Source: a bacterium
GTDB lineage: Bacteria > Desulfobacterota_D > UBA1144
NCBI GenBank assembly: GCA_002708105.2
Contig: PAOQ02000015.1
Coordinates: forward strand, 1-37,876
Direction: 5' to 3'
Length of the DNA stretch: 37,876 bases
The position numbers and the translations under genes were made by a program. Below the pieces are notes generated by a model. The model was given only the letters and a program-made list of their open reading frames with translations. It made no database searches and was not told where the DNA came from. Position 1 is the stretch's first letter, and the number at the start of each line of letters is the position of its first letter. Below, one piece after another: positions 26,635 through 36,455 of this stretch.

Positions 26635-28014
26635 ATGACTAGCAAAATTAATATTGTTTTGCTTTGTGCTGGTAAAAGTTCAAGGCTAAGATTTAATCTA
26701 CCTAAGGTAATACTTCCAATTAATGGCAAAACTCTTTTGGAGCGGAGTCTATTTAATCTGAACAAGCTTTCTCCCTCTAAGATAGTCGTAGTTGCAGGAT
26801 TTAAAAAAGATTTGGTGATCAATCTCGTTAATCAACTTGATTATCCAAATATTGAATGCGTAGAACAAAAGGAACAGTTAGGTACTGGTCATGCATTAAA
26901 GAAAGCATCTAGTTTATTGGATGAAAACTCAGTTTCACTTATTGTTAATGGAGACACACCCTTTATTGATTTTGATACTATCAAGTCGGCGCTTGATGAT
27001 TACAAAAAGAATAAGTCTGTTTTTACTATTGCCACTTCAACACCAGCATCTCCTTTTGGATACGGCAGAATCCTTAGGGATAATGAGAAGCAAATTTTAG
27101 ATATAGTTGAGGAAAGAGATTGTAACAGTCAGCAAAGGTTAATTAAAGAAGTTAACTCAGGGTTATATTTAATATCAACTGAGGAACTAAAAAAATATAT
27201 TAATAAAATAAAGAAGAACAAGAATTCAGAATATTATTTAACAGATCTTGTAAATATATTTGTACGAAATGGAATGAGAGTGGATTCAATTCCAATAAAA
27301 GATGAAAGGAAGTTTATTAATATAAATACTTTTGATGATTACCGTAAAGCACATGATCTTGATAAAATGTTTATTTACGAAGAATGTATTAAAAAGAATA
27401 TATTTTTAGCAGATCCTAATTCTTTCCAAAAGGACCTAGAAGTAAAGTTGTCAAAAAATATTTATATAGGTGCTAATGTTATTTTAAAAGGAGATACTGA
27501 AATAAAAGAAAATGTTCGAATAGAAAGTAATGCCTATATTTCTAATTCCTACGTTGGAAAAGGAGCTTTAATTAAGCCATATACCTCGATTGAAAGTTCA
27601 CAAATTGGTCCAGATGCACAGATAGGACCATTCTCAAATTTAAGACCAGAATCAAATATAAAAAACAAAGCTAAAATTGGAAATTTTGTTGAGGTAAAAA
27701 AGTCTGAAGTTGGACCTGAATCAAAGGTTCCTCATTTATCATACATTGGTGATACAAAAATGGGATCGAAGGTGAACATAGGCGCTGGAACAATTACATG
27801 CAATTATGATGGTTTCAGTAAGCATAAAACGAATATAGGTGATAATGTTTTTGTAGGAAGCGATACGATGCTTATAGCTCCGATAAAACTAGGTAAGGGG
27901 TCAACTACTGGGGCTGGTTCAGTTCTTAGTTCTGATATCCCAGAACATTCATTAGCAGTGACAAGAATAAAAGAAAAACATATTAAGAACTGGAAGAGAA
28001 AGCCGAAAAAATAA
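26635..28014 (+). CDS. glmU: Bifunctional GlmU (GlcN-1-P acetyltransferase / GlcNAc-1-P uridyltransferase)
   Basis: Makes UDP-GlcNAc, the precursor of peptidoglycan and lipid A, in two steps. The 459 residues comprise an N-terminal nucleotidyltransferase domain (LLCAGKSSRLRFNLPKVILPI; LGTGHA at 82-87; VNGDTPF) and a C-terminal left-handed beta-helix acetyltransferase domain from about residue 265. The proposed catalytic His is H367 in PHLSYIGDT, and NIGAGTITCNYDG follows. The usual LAAGxGTRM motif appears as LCAGKSSRL, a mild variant that keeps the Gly-Lys and Arg. It has no spacer after ssb and 2 bp before glmS, placing two consecutive UDP-GlcNAc pathway enzymes side by side. Confidence 0.96.
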   Translation: MTSKINIVLLCAGKSSRLRFNLPKVILPINGKTLLERSLFNLNKLSPSKIVVVAGFKKDLVINLVNQLDYPNIECVEQKEQLGTGHALKKASSLLDENSVSLIVNGDTPFIDFDTIKSALDDYKKNKSVFTIATSTPASPFGYGRILRDNEKQILDIVEERDCNSQQRLIKEVNSGLYLISTEELKKYINKIKKNKNSEYYLTDLVNIFVRNGMRVDSIPIKDERKFININTFDDYRKAHDLDKMFIYEECIKKNIFLADPNSFQKDLEVKLSKNIYIGANVILKGDTEIKENVRIESNAYISNSYVGKGALIKPYTSIESSQIGPDAQIGPFSNLRPESNIKNKAKIGNFVEVKKSEVGPESKVPHLSYIGDTKMGSKVNIGAGTITCNYDGFSKHKTNIGDNVFVGSDTMLIAPIKLGKGSTTGAGSVLSSDIPEHSLAVTRIKEKHIKNWKRKPKK

Positions 28015-28016
28015 TC

Positions 28017-29798
28017 ATGTGCGGAATATATAGCGTTTATTCAGGAAAAAGCATCGGATTTAAATCCTTTTTTTTATCTTTGAAAGAATTAGAATATAGA
28101 GGATATGATTCTGCTGGAATGTCTTATTTATATAAAGATAAATTCGTAACGTGTAAGACTACAAAAAAAATTAAGATGTTAGAGAAGAAAGTAGACAGAA
28201 AAATAAAATCATCTCTAATTCTTGGACATACAAGATGGGCGACACATGGAAAGCCATCTATAAAAAATTGTCATCCCCATTCTTGTCGAAGAATTTTATT
28301 AGTGCATAACGGCATTGTTGAGAACTTCCAGCAGCTTAAAAAAAGTAAATATCTAAGAGGAAAAAGTTTTAGTACCGATACAGATTCTGAAGTTATTGTT
28401 CAATTGGTAGAGTATTTCTATGAAGTAACAAATAATTTATCTGAAGCAGTTTTTAAAGTTGGGAAAATTTTAAAAGGGTCAAATGCCTTCCTGTGTGTTG
28501 ATAAAATGAAGCCAAAAACACTTGTTGCTTATAAAAACAAAACACCTCTCTTCTTCGGCTTGAAGACTAATAAGGAATTAATTTTTTCTTCTGATACAAA
28601 TGCTATGAAGAGTGACCTTGATAAATATTATTTTTTAAAAAATGAAGAGATAGTTGAGATTCATAATAGTGATTTTAAATGTTTTAATTCTAAATATAAC
28701 GAAGCCAAATTAAAGTTTGTAAAATTTAATAAGGACTCTACATTGCCAAAAATCTTAAATAACAAGAATAAATCAGTAACCTATCAGGAAATAATTTCTC
28801 AAAAGGAATTAATTCCAAAGTTGTTTAAAAATAAGAAAGATATTTTAAGTAAAATAAAAAAGATAAAAAGACCAGATGAGATTGTTATAATTGGCTGTGG
28901 TTCCTCATATAATGCAGCAATGCTTGGTAAGTATAATTTTGAACTTATTACTGGAATTCCAACCTCAATTTATAGACCCTCAGAGTTTACTTTTTTTAAT
29001 AAAAGATCAAAAAAGGTGTTATACATATTTATTTCCCAGTCAGGAGAGACTGCCGATACTTGTGATTTAATTGAAGCAAATAAGGATTATTTTAGTAATT
29101 CAGTATCTATAGTCAATAATTCAGATTCGAGATTAGTTAAAAGTACAAAATATAATATAGATTTATCCTTAGGTATCGAAAAGGGAGTTGCTGCTACAAA
29201 AACATTTACCGGTCAAATTATAGCTTTATATATTATGGCTTTTAATTATTCGACTAATTCAAAGGATTTTTCTTTAGGTAATGACTATAAGAATTTTTTT
29301 AATAATGAACTACCAGTCCAGAGAATTGCAAAAAGATTTCATAAAGCGAAGAATTTTTTTATTTTAGGAAGAAATTATACATATCCAATAGCATTAGAGG
29401 CAGCACTAAAAATTAAAGAAATATCATATATACATTCTGAAGGATCGCTTTCATCTGAAATGAAGCATGGTCCTATAGCACTCCTAGATAATAATTTTCC
29501 AATCTTATATTTACTATCTGATAATAAAGAAACTGTTTTAAAAGAAATAACAAATTTATATGAAGCACATACAAGATCAAAAAAAATAATTCTTTTTGGC
29601 ACATCTAAATCAATTAAGATGATTGATTTAGAATTTTTGTCTAAAATTGATTATATATCCGTTCCTGATAAATCTCATGGACTGCTTCCAATATACTTCA
29701 CTTTATTAATTCAATTATTTTCATATCATTTAGCAAAATATAAGAATTTACCGATAGATCAGCCAAGGAATTTAGCTAAGGTAGTTACAGTTGCATAA
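28017..29798 (+). CDS. glmS: Glutamine-fructose-6-phosphate aminotransferase
   Basis: Forms glucosamine 6-phosphate from fructose 6-phosphate and glutamine, the entry step to amino sugars. The 593 residues contain an N-terminal Ntn glutaminase domain with nucleophile Cys2 (MCGIYS), GHTRWATHG and HNGIVEN, followed by two SIS sugar-isomerase domains. SIS1 has IIGCGSSYNAAMLG and ISQSGETADT. SIS2 has NYTYPIALEAALKIKEISYIHSEG and SSEMKHGPIALLDN, and the protein ends with the typical PRNLAKVVTVA. The chain is unusually lysine-rich, in keeping with the AT-rich genome. No GlmS ribozyme or riboswitch is visible upstream, since only 2 bp separate it from glmU. Confidence 0.96.
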   Translation: MCGIYSVYSGKSIGFKSFFLSLKELEYRGYDSAGMSYLYKDKFVTCKTTKKIKMLEKKVDRKIKSSLILGHTRWATHGKPSIKNCHPHSCRRILLVHNGIVENFQQLKKSKYLRGKSFSTDTDSEVIVQLVEYFYEVTNNLSEAVFKVGKILKGSNAFLCVDKMKPKTLVAYKNKTPLFFGLKTNKELIFSSDTNAMKSDLDKYYFLKNEEIVEIHNSDFKCFNSKYNEAKLKFVKFNKDSTLPKILNNKNKSVTYQEIISQKELIPKLFKNKKDILSKIKKIKRPDEIVIIGCGSSYNAAMLGKYNFELITGIPTSIYRPSEFTFFNKRSKKVLYIFISQSGETADTCDLIEANKDYFSNSVSIVNNSDSRLVKSTKYNIDLSLGIEKGVAATKTFTGQIIALYIMAFNYSTNSKDFSLGNDYKNFFNNELPVQRIAKRFHKAKNFFILGRNYTYPIALEAALKIKEISYIHSEGSLSSEMKHGPIALLDNNFPILYLLSDNKETVLKEITNLYEAHTRSKKIILFGTSKSIKMIDLEFLSKIDYISVPDKSHGLLPIYFTLLIQLFSYHLAKYKNLPIDQPRNLAKVVTVA

Positions 29799-29812
29799 AA
29801 GTTTATTATAAT
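29784..29812 (+). promoter_or_regulatory. purD promoter
   Basis: GTTACA (29784-29789), a 17-bp spacer and a perfect TATAAT (29807-29812) end 7 bp before the purD ATG at 29820. The expected start site coincides with or is one base from the ATG, so the mRNA should be leaderless. The -35 is inside the last codons of glmS. No Shine-Dalgarno is present. Confidence 0.62.
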
Positions 29813-29819
29813 TCTTTAC

Positions 29820-31094
29820 ATGAATGTTTTAGTTGTAGGTTCAGGCGGTAGAGAGCATGCAATATGTTGGTCAATTTTAAAAAGTCCAAAAGTTACTAAA
29901 GTTTTTTGCGCCCCCGGTAATGCAGGGATTGGTGAGATAGTTGATATTGTAAACATTGATGCCACTAATTTAGATGCCTTATTAAACTTTGCATTACAAA
30001 AAAAAATAGATTTAACAATAGTTGGACCTGAACAACCACTTTCTATTGGAATAGTAGATTTGTTTAGAAGTAATGGATTATTAATTTTTGGACCAGATAA
30101 GAATTCTTCACAATTAGAATCTAGTAAAGAATTTTCAAAAATTTTTATGATTAATAATGATATACCAACTGCAAGCTTCAAAAGTTTTTCTGATTATATT
30201 TTAGCAAGTAAGTATTTAAAAGAGTCAAAGTATCCACTGGTTGTTAAAGCCGATGGATTAGCGGCAGGAAAGGGTGTAAGGGTTTGCTATTCACATGACG
30301 AAGCATCCGAGTTTTTAAAATTTATAATGGAAGATAAGATATTCTCAACTTCTGGTGATAAAGTTGTTATAGAGGATTTTTTAGAAGGGGAAGAAGCTTC
30401 CTTCTTTGTTTTTACTGATGGAAAGTCAATTTTGCCTTTGGATTCCTCGCAGGATCATAAAAGACTCTTAGATGATGACCTTGGTCCAAATACTGGCGGA
30501 ATGGGTGCTTATTCACCTGCACCTATAGTTGATAACGAAACACGGAAAAATATAATGAATGAAATTGTTGATCCTGTATTTAAAGGGTTCAAGAAAGATG
30601 GAATTAATTACTCAGGTGTTTTATATATAGGACTAATGATAAAGAACAAAAGGCCAAAAGTTGTCGAATTTAATTGTCGTTTTGGCGATCCTGAAACTCA
30701 GCCTCTTTTGTATCGACTAGATTCAGATGCTTTTGATCTTTTTTATATGACTGCTAAAGAGAATCTTGATAATTACGAATTAAAATGGAAGAAAAAATCT
30801 TCTATAACCGTAGTTATGGCGGCCAAAGGATACCCAGGTAAATATGATAAAGACATTCCAATAAAAAATTTGCTAGATTTTAAGCAAAAAGGAGTTACTG
30901 TTTTTCATGCGGGAACTTCAAAAATCAATGGAGAAATTAATATAAATGGTGGAAGAGTTTTGGGTGTAACTGCGGAAGGTGATAATTTAAAAGAAGCGAT
31001 TTCCCTAGTTTATGATTCTATAAGAATGATAGATTCCGATAATTTGGTTTATAGAAAAGATATTGGCAAGAAAGGCTTGATAAATTTTTACTAA
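29820..31094 (+). CDS. purD: Phosphoribosylamine-glycine ligase (GAR synthetase)
   Basis: Second step of purine synthesis: joins glycine to phosphoribosylamine using ATP, directly following PurF. The 424 residues show the ATP-grasp layout of the family: N-terminal MNVLVVGSGGREHAICW, VGPEQPLSIGIVD, the ATP-grasp segment VVKADGLAAGKGV, SQDHKRLLDDDLGPNTGGMGAYSPAP, and the metal-binding VEFNCRFGDPETQPLL. The C-terminal GGRVLGVTAEGDNLKEA is also typical. It is a single gene behind its own promoter, separate from purL-purF in the same region. The str operon promoter begins 6 bp after its stop. Confidence 0.97.
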   Translation: MNVLVVGSGGREHAICWSILKSPKVTKVFCAPGNAGIGEIVDIVNIDATNLDALLNFALQKKIDLTIVGPEQPLSIGIVDLFRSNGLLIFGPDKNSSQLESSKEFSKIFMINNDIPTASFKSFSDYILASKYLKESKYPLVVKADGLAAGKGVRVCYSHDEASEFLKFIMEDKIFSTSGDKVVIEDFLEGEEASFFVFTDGKSILPLDSSQDHKRLLDDDLGPNTGGMGAYSPAPIVDNETRKNIMNEIVDPVFKGFKKDGINYSGVLYIGLMIKNKRPKVVEFNCRFGDPETQPLLYRLDSDAFDLFYMTAKENLDNYELKWKKKSSITVVMAAKGYPGKYDKDIPIKNLLDFKQKGVTVFHAGTSKINGEININGGRVLGVTAEGDNLKEAISLVYDSIRMIDSDNLVYRKDIGKKGLINFY

Positions 31095-31099
31095 CTCTC

Positions 31100-31127
31100 T
31101 TGACATACTAAACAAGTGTGGCATATT
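31100..31127 (+). promoter_or_regulatory. str operon promoter (rpsL-rpsG-fusA-tuf)
   Basis: A perfect TTGACA (31100-31105), a 16-bp spacer and CATATT (31122-31127) lie in the purD-rpsL gap. A start near 31134 gives a leader of about 17 nt that includes the GAGGA ribosome binding site at 31143-31147. It is the only promoter I can see for the co-directional run of nine ribosomal and elongation-factor genes to the window end. Confidence 0.6.
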
Positions 31128-31151
31128 TCAAGGATTAATTATGAGGAAATT

Positions 31152-31529
31152 ATGCCTACAATAACTCAACTAGCTAAGAATGCTAGATTTACTGAGAAGA
31201 AAAAAAGTAAGTCTAGAGCTTTGCAAAATAATCCCCAAAAAAGGGGTGTTTGTACTCGTGTTTATACTACTACACCAAAAAAACCAAACTCAGCTTTGAG
31301 AAAAGTTGCAAGGATTAGGCTAACAAACGGGATTGAAGTTACTGGCTATATCCCAGGCGAAGGACACAAGCTCCAAGAGCATTCAGTAGTTCTTATTCGT
31401 GGCGGAAGAGTCAAGGATTTACCTGGAGTTAGATATCATATAGTTAGGGGATCATTAGATACTTCCGGTGTTGAAGGTAGAAAGCAATCCAGATCAAAAT
31501 ATGGGACAAAGAAACCGAAAGCTAATTAA
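31152..31529 (+). CDS. rpsL: Small ribosomal subunit protein S12
   Basis: S12 lies at the decoding centre and controls tRNA selection accuracy. The 125 residues begin [13 protein letters not shown], the universal N-terminus, so the ATG at 31152 is the start; GAGGA at 31143-31147 precedes it. An in-frame upstream ATG adding 12 residues is unsupported. The decoding loops [13 protein letters not shown] and [13 protein letters not shown] have the wild-type lysines whose mutation gives streptomycin resistance, so no resistance allele is present. It is the first gene of the str operon. Confidence 0.97.
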   Translation: MPTITQLAKNARFTEKKKSKSRALQNNPQKRGVCTRVYTTTPKKPNSALRKVARIRLTNGIEVTGYIPGEGHKLQEHSVVLIRGGRVKDLPGVRYHIVRGSLDTSGVEGRKQSRSKYGTKKPKAN

Positions 31530-31546
31530 TAAGGATATTTTTTGAT

Positions 31547-32017
31547 ATGGCAAGAAAAGGACCAATAAAGAAGAAGATACCAAGCCCTGATACAAGATAT
31601 AATAAGGTTGCTATATCAAAGTTTATTAATTCATTAATGGTTGATGGAAAAAAAAGTACAGCTGAATCAATATTTTATGACTCATTAGATATTATTAAAA
31701 ATAAAACAAAATCTGATCCCGTAGAAGTTTTTGAGGAAGCTTTTAAAAATATCCAGCCCACTGTTGAAGTTAGATCTAGAAGAGTTGGTGGTGCAACCTA
31801 TCAAGTACCAGTTGAAGTTAGCTCCTCAAGAAAAAATTCTTTAGCTATAAGATGGATTTTAACAGCTGCTAGAAAAAGAGATGGAAAAAGTATGGCAATA
31901 AAACTAGCCTCAGAAATACTAGATGCAAAAGATAATAAAGGCGGAGCAGCAAAGAAGAAAGAAGATACTTTAAAAATGGCTGAAGCGAATAGAGCTTTTT
32001 CACATTATCGTTGGTAG
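31547..32017 (+). CDS. rpsG: Small ribosomal subunit protein S7
   Basis: S7 nucleates assembly of the 30S head and contacts E-site tRNA; in E. coli it also represses part of the str mRNA. The 156 residues match the family: MARKGPIKKKIPSPDTRYN, VSKFINxLMVDGKKSTAE-type helix, ALENIxP-type segment (here AFKNIQPTVEVRSRRVGGATYQVP), and the C-terminal MAEANRAFSHYRW. The order rpsL-rpsG-fusA is standard. The gap after rpsL is 17 bp. Confidence 0.97.
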   Translation: MARKGPIKKKIPSPDTRYNKVAISKFINSLMVDGKKSTAESIFYDSLDIIKNKTKSDPVEVFEEAFKNIQPTVEVRSRRVGGATYQVPVEVSSSRKNSLAIRWILTAARKRDGKSMAIKLASEILDAKDNKGGAAKKKEDTLKMAEANRAFSHYRW

Positions 32018-32027
32018 GTTTTAATAA

Positions 32028-34100
32028 ATGAGTAAAGATTTAAATTTAGTTAGAAATATTGGAATAGTTGCACACATTGATGCCGGAAAAACAACTACAA
32101 CAGAGAGAATACTTTTCTATACAGGTAAGAGTTATAAAATTGGAGAAGTCCATGATGGTGCGGCTACTATGGATTGGATGGAGCAAGAAAGAGAAAGAGG
32201 AATAACTATTACCTCTGCTACAACAGCTTGCAGTTGGGATGGCATTGATATTAATATAATTGACACCCCAGGACACGTTGATTTTACTATAGAAGTTGAG
32301 CGTTCATTAAAAGTGCTAGATGGAGCATGTGTAGTATTTGATAGTGTTGGCGGAGTTGAGCCTCAATCAGAAACTGTTTGGAGGCAGGCTGATAGATACA
32401 ACGTTCCAAGAATGTGTTTTGTTAACAAGATGGATCGTACAGGTGCCAATTTCCAAAGAACTGTAGATCAAATAAAAGGACGATTAGGGTCAAATCCAGT
32501 AAGGCTTCATATACCTTATTTTAAGGATGATTTATTTGAAGGAATTATAGACTTAATAGAGATGAAATTAGCAATATGGGATGGAGAGTCACTAGGTGCT
32601 AAATTTAATTTAGTTGACATACCAGAGGAAATATTAGAGGAAGCAGAATCAACAAGAGAAAACATGCTAGAGCTACTAGCTGATAATGATGAAAGTATAA
32701 TGGAAGACTATCTTGAAGGTAAGGAAATAGATAGAGAAAGAATAATCGCTGCAATAAGAAAGCAAACTATAAGTTTGGAAATTGTTCCAGTTTTATGCGG
32801 CTCAGCGTTTAAAAACAAAGGTGTACAGCTATTATTGGATGCAGTTAAAAGATATTTACCTTCTCCCTTAGATATTCCACCTATTAAAGGTACTAATCCA
32901 GATGATGAATCAATAGAGATGGAAAGAATCCCAAGTGATGATGAGCCACTCTCAGCTCTTGCATTTAAAATCATGACAGACCCTTTTGTGGGAACAATTA
33001 CATATATAAGAGTTTACTCTGGTGTTTTAAATTCTGGTTCTGCTGTATTTAATCCAACTAAGAATAATACAGAAAGAGTTGGAAGATTACTTAAAATGCA
33101 TGCTGACAAAAGAGAGGATATAACTTCGGTAGGGGCTGGCGATATCGCAGCAGCAGTTGGACTTAAGAATACATATACTGGTGAAACATTATGCGATAAA
33201 GGAAATCCCGTAATTCTGGAAAGTTTAAATTTTCCCGATCCTGTCATATCTGTAGCTATTGAGCCAAATACAAAGGCGGATCAAGAAAAATTAGGAATGG
33301 CACTTAGTAAGTTGGCGATAGAAGATCCATCATTTAAAGTAAAGGTTGATCACGAAACAAACCAAACAATTATTGCAGGAATGGGCGAGCTTCATTTAGA
33401 AATAATCGTCGATAGATTAAAGAGAGAGTTTAGTGTCGAAGCAAATGTAGGTGCCCCTCAAGTAGCATACAGAGAAACTATAAGAAAAGAGAGTGAGGCA
33501 GAACAAAAATATATAAAACAGACCGGTGGTAAAGGGCAATATGGTCATGTTAAGATTAGAATCGAACCGCTCGAGACTGGTGGTGGTTTTAAGTTTGTTA
33601 ATGAGATTAAAGGTGGAACGATTCCTAAAGAATTTATTCCAGCTGTTGAAAAAGGTGTCCAAGAAGCGATGCTTGGAGGGGTTGTAGCAGGGTATGAAGT
33701 AGTAGATGTTAAAGTTACTTTGTACGACGGGTCTTTTCATGATGTTGATTCATCAGAAATGGCTTTTAAAATTGCTGGTTCCCTAGCATTTAAAGATGCA
33801 GTAAGAAAAGCTGGTGCAGTCGTTCTAGAGCCTGTAATGAAAGTTGAAGTAGTTGTTCCTGAAGATTTTATGGGAACAGTTATAGGAGATTTGAATTCAA
33901 GAAGAGGGAGAATTCAGGGCACTGAGTCAAGAGGAGAACTTCAAGGCGTGCAAACAGAGGTTCCATTATCTGAAATGTTTGGTTATGCAACTGATGTACG
34001 CTCCTTGACAGAAGGCCGTGCAACATTTACAATGGAGTTTTCAACTTATAGTGATGTGCCACAGCATATTTACGAAAAGATGAAATTAGAAGAAGCGTAA
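32028..34100 (+). CDS. fusA: Elongation factor G
   Basis: GTPase that drives tRNA-mRNA translocation and, with RRF, ribosome recycling. The 690 residues carry G1 [12 protein letters not shown], the switch motif RGITITSA, G3 DTPGHVDFT, and G4 NKMD. Domain IV contains [11 protein letters not shown], typical of canonical EF-G, and domain V ends near [11 protein letters not shown]. All hallmarks favour canonical EF-G over EF-G2, LepA or TetM-like proteins. It lies 10 bp after rpsG and 27 bp before tuf. Confidence 0.97.
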   Translation: MSKDLNLVRNIGIVAHIDAGKTTTTERILFYTGKSYKIGEVHDGAATMDWMEQERERGITITSATTACSWDGIDINIIDTPGHVDFTIEVERSLKVLDGACVVFDSVGGVEPQSETVWRQADRYNVPRMCFVNKMDRTGANFQRTVDQIKGRLGSNPVRLHIPYFKDDLFEGIIDLIEMKLAIWDGESLGAKFNLVDIPEEILEEAESTRENMLELLADNDESIMEDYLEGKEIDRERIIAAIRKQTISLEIVPVLCGSAFKNKGVQLLLDAVKRYLPSPLDIPPIKGTNPDDESIEMERIPSDDEPLSALAFKIMTDPFVGTITYIRVYSGVLNSGSAVFNPTKNNTERVGRLLKMHADKREDITSVGAGDIAAAVGLKNTYTGETLCDKGNPVILESLNFPDPVISVAIEPNTKADQEKLGMALSKLAIEDPSFKVKVDHETNQTIIAGMGELHLEIIVDRLKREFSVEANVGAPQVAYRETIRKESEAEQKYIKQTGGKGQYGHVKIRIEPLETGGGFKFVNEIKGGTIPKEFIPAVEKGVQEAMLGGVVAGYEVVDVKVTLYDGSFHDVDSSEMAFKIAGSLAFKDAVRKAGAVVLEPVMKVEVVVPEDFMGTVIGDLNSRRGRIQGTESRGELQGVQTEVPLSEMFGYATDVRSLTEGRATFTMEFSTYSDVPQHIYEKMKLEEA

Positions 34101-34127
34101 TGTCAATAATTAGGAGGGACATATAAA

Positions 34128-35321
34128 ATGTCTAAAGAAAAATTTGAGAGAAATAAACCTCATTGTAATATAGGAACAATTGGTCACGTGGACCACGGTA
34201 AAACTACTCTAACCGCTGCTATTACTATGACTTTATCAAAAGCCGGTGGTGGAGAAGCTATGTCATATGCTGATATAGATAATGCTCCCGAGGAAAAAGA
34301 AAGAGGAATTACAATTAATACTGCTCACGTTGAATATGAAACTGATACTAGACATTATGCTCACGTTGATTGCCCAGGTCACGCAGATTATGTAAAAAAT
34401 ATGATTACAGGTGCTGCTCAAATGGATGGTGCTATTTTAGTTGTAAGTGCTACAGATGGCCCTATGCCTCAAACAAGAGAACATATTTTGCTAGCAAGAC
34501 AAGTTGGTGTACCTAAACTTGTAATCTTTTTAAATAAGATTGATCAATTAGGTGGAGACACTGAATTAGTAGAATTGGTAGAATTAGAAGTTAGAGAGTT
34601 ATTAACAGAATATGGATTTGATGGAGATAACACGCCAATAGTTTCTGGTTCTGCATTGGCTGCAGTTGAAAATGGTGACGCAAAAATCGGTGAAGAAGCT
34701 ATTACAGAGTTAATGTCCAAAGTTGACGAATGGATTCCTCAACCAGAAAGAGCATTAGATAAGCCTTTTTCTTTAGCTATTGAGGACGTTTTCTCGATTT
34801 CAGGTAGAGGAACTGTTGTTACTGGAAGAGTTGAAAAAGGTAAAATCAATTCTGGTGATAAAATTCAAATTGTTGGTATAAAAGATACTACTGAAACAAC
34901 CGCAACAAGTTTAGAAATGTTTAGAAAAATTTTAGATTATGCAGAAGCTGGCGATAATGTTGGAGTACTTTTAAGAGGGGTTGAAAAAGACGACGTCGAA
35001 AGAGGACAAGTTTTATGTGCTCCTGGTTCTATTAGTCCACATAAGAAGTTTGCAGCTGAAGTATATGTTTTAAAGAAAGAAGAGGGTGGTCGTCATACTC
35101 CATTCTTCAAAGGATATAGACCTCAGTTCTATTTTAGAACTACTGATGTTACAGGATCTATTGAATTAGGCGAAGGAGTAGAGATGGTAATGCCTGGCGA
35201 TAATACTACAATGGACGTTGAACTTATTGTTCCAGTCGCAATGGAAGAAGGATTAAAGTTTTCCATTAGAGAAGGCGGAAGAACGGTAGGTGCAGGAGTA
35301 ATTACTAAAATAACAGAATAA
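34128..35321 (+). CDS. tuf: Elongation factor Tu
   Basis: GTPase that delivers aminoacyl-tRNA to the ribosome. The 397 residues show G1 GHVDHGKT (19-26), [37 protein letters not shown], and G4 NKID, plus domain 2/3 segments such as [12 protein letters not shown] and [24 protein letters not shown]. The N-terminal [15 protein letters not shown] has Cys13 where most bacteria have Val or Leu. A strong AGGAGGG precedes the ATG, the best ribosome binding site in the str operon, in keeping with the very high expression of EF-Tu. It is the last str gene; rpsJ of the S10 operon follows after 18 bp with no terminator between. Confidence 0.97.
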   Translation: MSKEKFERNKPHCNIGTIGHVDHGKTTLTAAITMTLSKAGGGEAMSYADIDNAPEEKERGITINTAHVEYETDTRHYAHVDCPGHADYVKNMITGAAQMDGAILVVSATDGPMPQTREHILLARQVGVPKLVIFLNKIDQLGGDTELVELVELEVRELLTEYGFDGDNTPIVSGSALAAVENGDAKIGEEAITELMSKVDEWIPQPERALDKPFSLAIEDVFSISGRGTVVTGRVEKGKINSGDKIQIVGIKDTTETTATSLEMFRKILDYAEAGDNVGVLLRGVEKDDVERGQVLCAPGSISPHKKFAAEVYVLKKEEGGRHTPFFKGYRPQFYFRTTDVTGSIELGEGVEMVMPGDNTTMDVELIVPVAMEEGLKFSIREGGRTVGAGVITKITE

Positions 35322-35339
35322 AATAGAGAGATAAAAATT

Positions 35340-35660
35340 ATGGAAACCGCACCAAAAGTTAGAATTAAGCTTAAATCCTTTGATCATAGATTATTGGATA
35401 AGTCTACTTTTGAGATTGTTGATACGGTAAAGAGAACCGGTGCCAAGGTTGCAGGTCCAATTCCACTTCCAACCAATATATCTAGAACTTGTGTTCTAAG
35501 AGCCCCGCATGTTTACAAGAATTCTCGTGAACATTTTGAGATGAGAACGCATAAGCGCCTTGTTGATATTCTCGAACCTACACAGCAGACAATCGATTCG
35601 TTAATGAAGCTCGATTTAGCTTCCGGTGTAGAGGTAGAAATCAAATTACAAGGTGTATAA
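35340..35660 (+). CDS. rpsJ: Small ribosomal subunit protein S10
   Basis: S10 is a 30S head protein that also acts as NusE, contacting NusB and the NusG C-terminal domain. The 106 residues contain [27 protein letters not shown], and [19 protein letters not shown], ending [19 protein letters not shown]. The C-terminal wording resembles alphaproteobacterial S10. It heads the S10 operon directly downstream of tuf. There is no long leader of the type used for L4 autoregulation in E. coli (only 18 bp upstream), so such control would need a different site. The stop abuts the rplC ATG. Confidence 0.96.
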   Translation: METAPKVRIKLKSFDHRLLDKSTFEIVDTVKRTGAKVAGPIPLPTNISRTCVLRAPHVYKNSREHFEMRTHKRLVDILEPTQQTIDSLMKLDLASGVEVEIKLQGV

Positions 35661-36455
35661 ATGTCTGAAGAAAAAGAAGTAATTGAGAAAACAGATTCAG
35701 TTGAAGAATCTAAACCAGATCTAGATTTAGCTCAGGAAAGTCCTGCTGAACCTATTGCAAATGATGTTTCTGAAGAGTCTAAACAAAAAGATGATTCTAA
35801 AAATGAAGATAGCAAAAAGGAAATAAAATTAAGTGGACTAATTGGAACAAAAATTGGTATGACTCAAACTATTACAGATGATGGTAAAGTTATTCCAACA
35901 ACTGTAATAAAGCTAGGACCATGTTTAGCGCTAGAAAAGAAAATCAAAAACCATAAAACTTCCCTCAAAATTGGATACGAGGATGCAAAGCCAAGATTAT
36001 TATCTAAATCAAAACTTGGTTATTTATCAAAACTGAAAGTTAAGCCTATAAAATATGTTAAAGAGTTTGATTTGCTTAATCCTGAAGTTGAGATAGAGCC
36101 TGGAGACGAAATAAAAGCAAATATATTTAAAGAAGGTGATATTGCAGATGTTACATCTAAGTCTAAAGGTAGAGGCTTTGCAGGAGTTATAAAAAGACAT
36201 AATTTTGCAGGACTAAGACATACTCATGGTACACCACAAAATCAAAGATCTGGCGGATCTATTGGTGCATGTGCTTATCCAGGGCGTGTTTGGAAGGGTC
36301 AAAAAATGGCTGGAAGATATGGCGGAAAGAAATCAACAATACAAGGTCTTAAAGTTTTAGGTATAGATTTAGAAGATAATTTAATTTTAATTAAGGGCTC
36401 AGTTCCTGGTTCGAATGGCTCTGTAGTCTATGTTAATCATACGAGGAAAGGTTAA
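35661..36455 (+). CDS. rplC: Large ribosomal subunit protein L3 with acidic N-terminal extension
   Basis: L3 nucleates 50S assembly and reaches the peptidyl transferase centre. The protein is 264 residues versus about 205-215 usually. Residues 1-57 are an added, strongly acidic, low-complexity tail rich in Glu, Asp, Ser and Lys. The L3 core begins near residue 58 ([12 protein letters not shown]), and the long loop contains [21 protein letters not shown]. The Gln that PrmB methylates in E. coli L3 is Ala here. The ATG at 35661 directly follows the rpsJ stop. No in-frame ATG, GTG or TTG with a ribosome binding site lies just before the core, so the extension is probably translated. The stop overlaps the rplD start by one base. 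Confidence 0.94.
   Translation: MSEEKEVIEKTDSVEESKPDLDLAQESPAEPIANDVSEESKQKDDSKNEDSKKEIKLSGLIGTKIGMTQTITDDGKVIPTTVIKLGPCLALEKKIKNHKTSLKIGYEDAKPRLLSKSKLGYLSKLKVKPIKYVKEFDLLNPEVEIEPGDEIKANIFKEGDIADVTSKSKGRGFAGVIKRHNFAGLRHTHGTPQNQRSGGSIGACAYPGRVWKGQKMAGRYGGKKSTIQGLKVLGIDLEDNLILIKGSVPGSNGSVVYVNHTRKG

Noticed and set aside
28000-28020. glmS ribozyme or other riboswitch ahead of glmS
   Set aside because: Only 2 bp separate glmU from glmS and no room exists for a structured leader.
31116-31151. Upstream extension of S12 by 12 residues from an ATG-like start at 31116
   Set aside because: The universal S12 N-terminus [10 protein letters not shown] starts at 31152 behind its own GAGGA, and the extension would lie across the promoter region.
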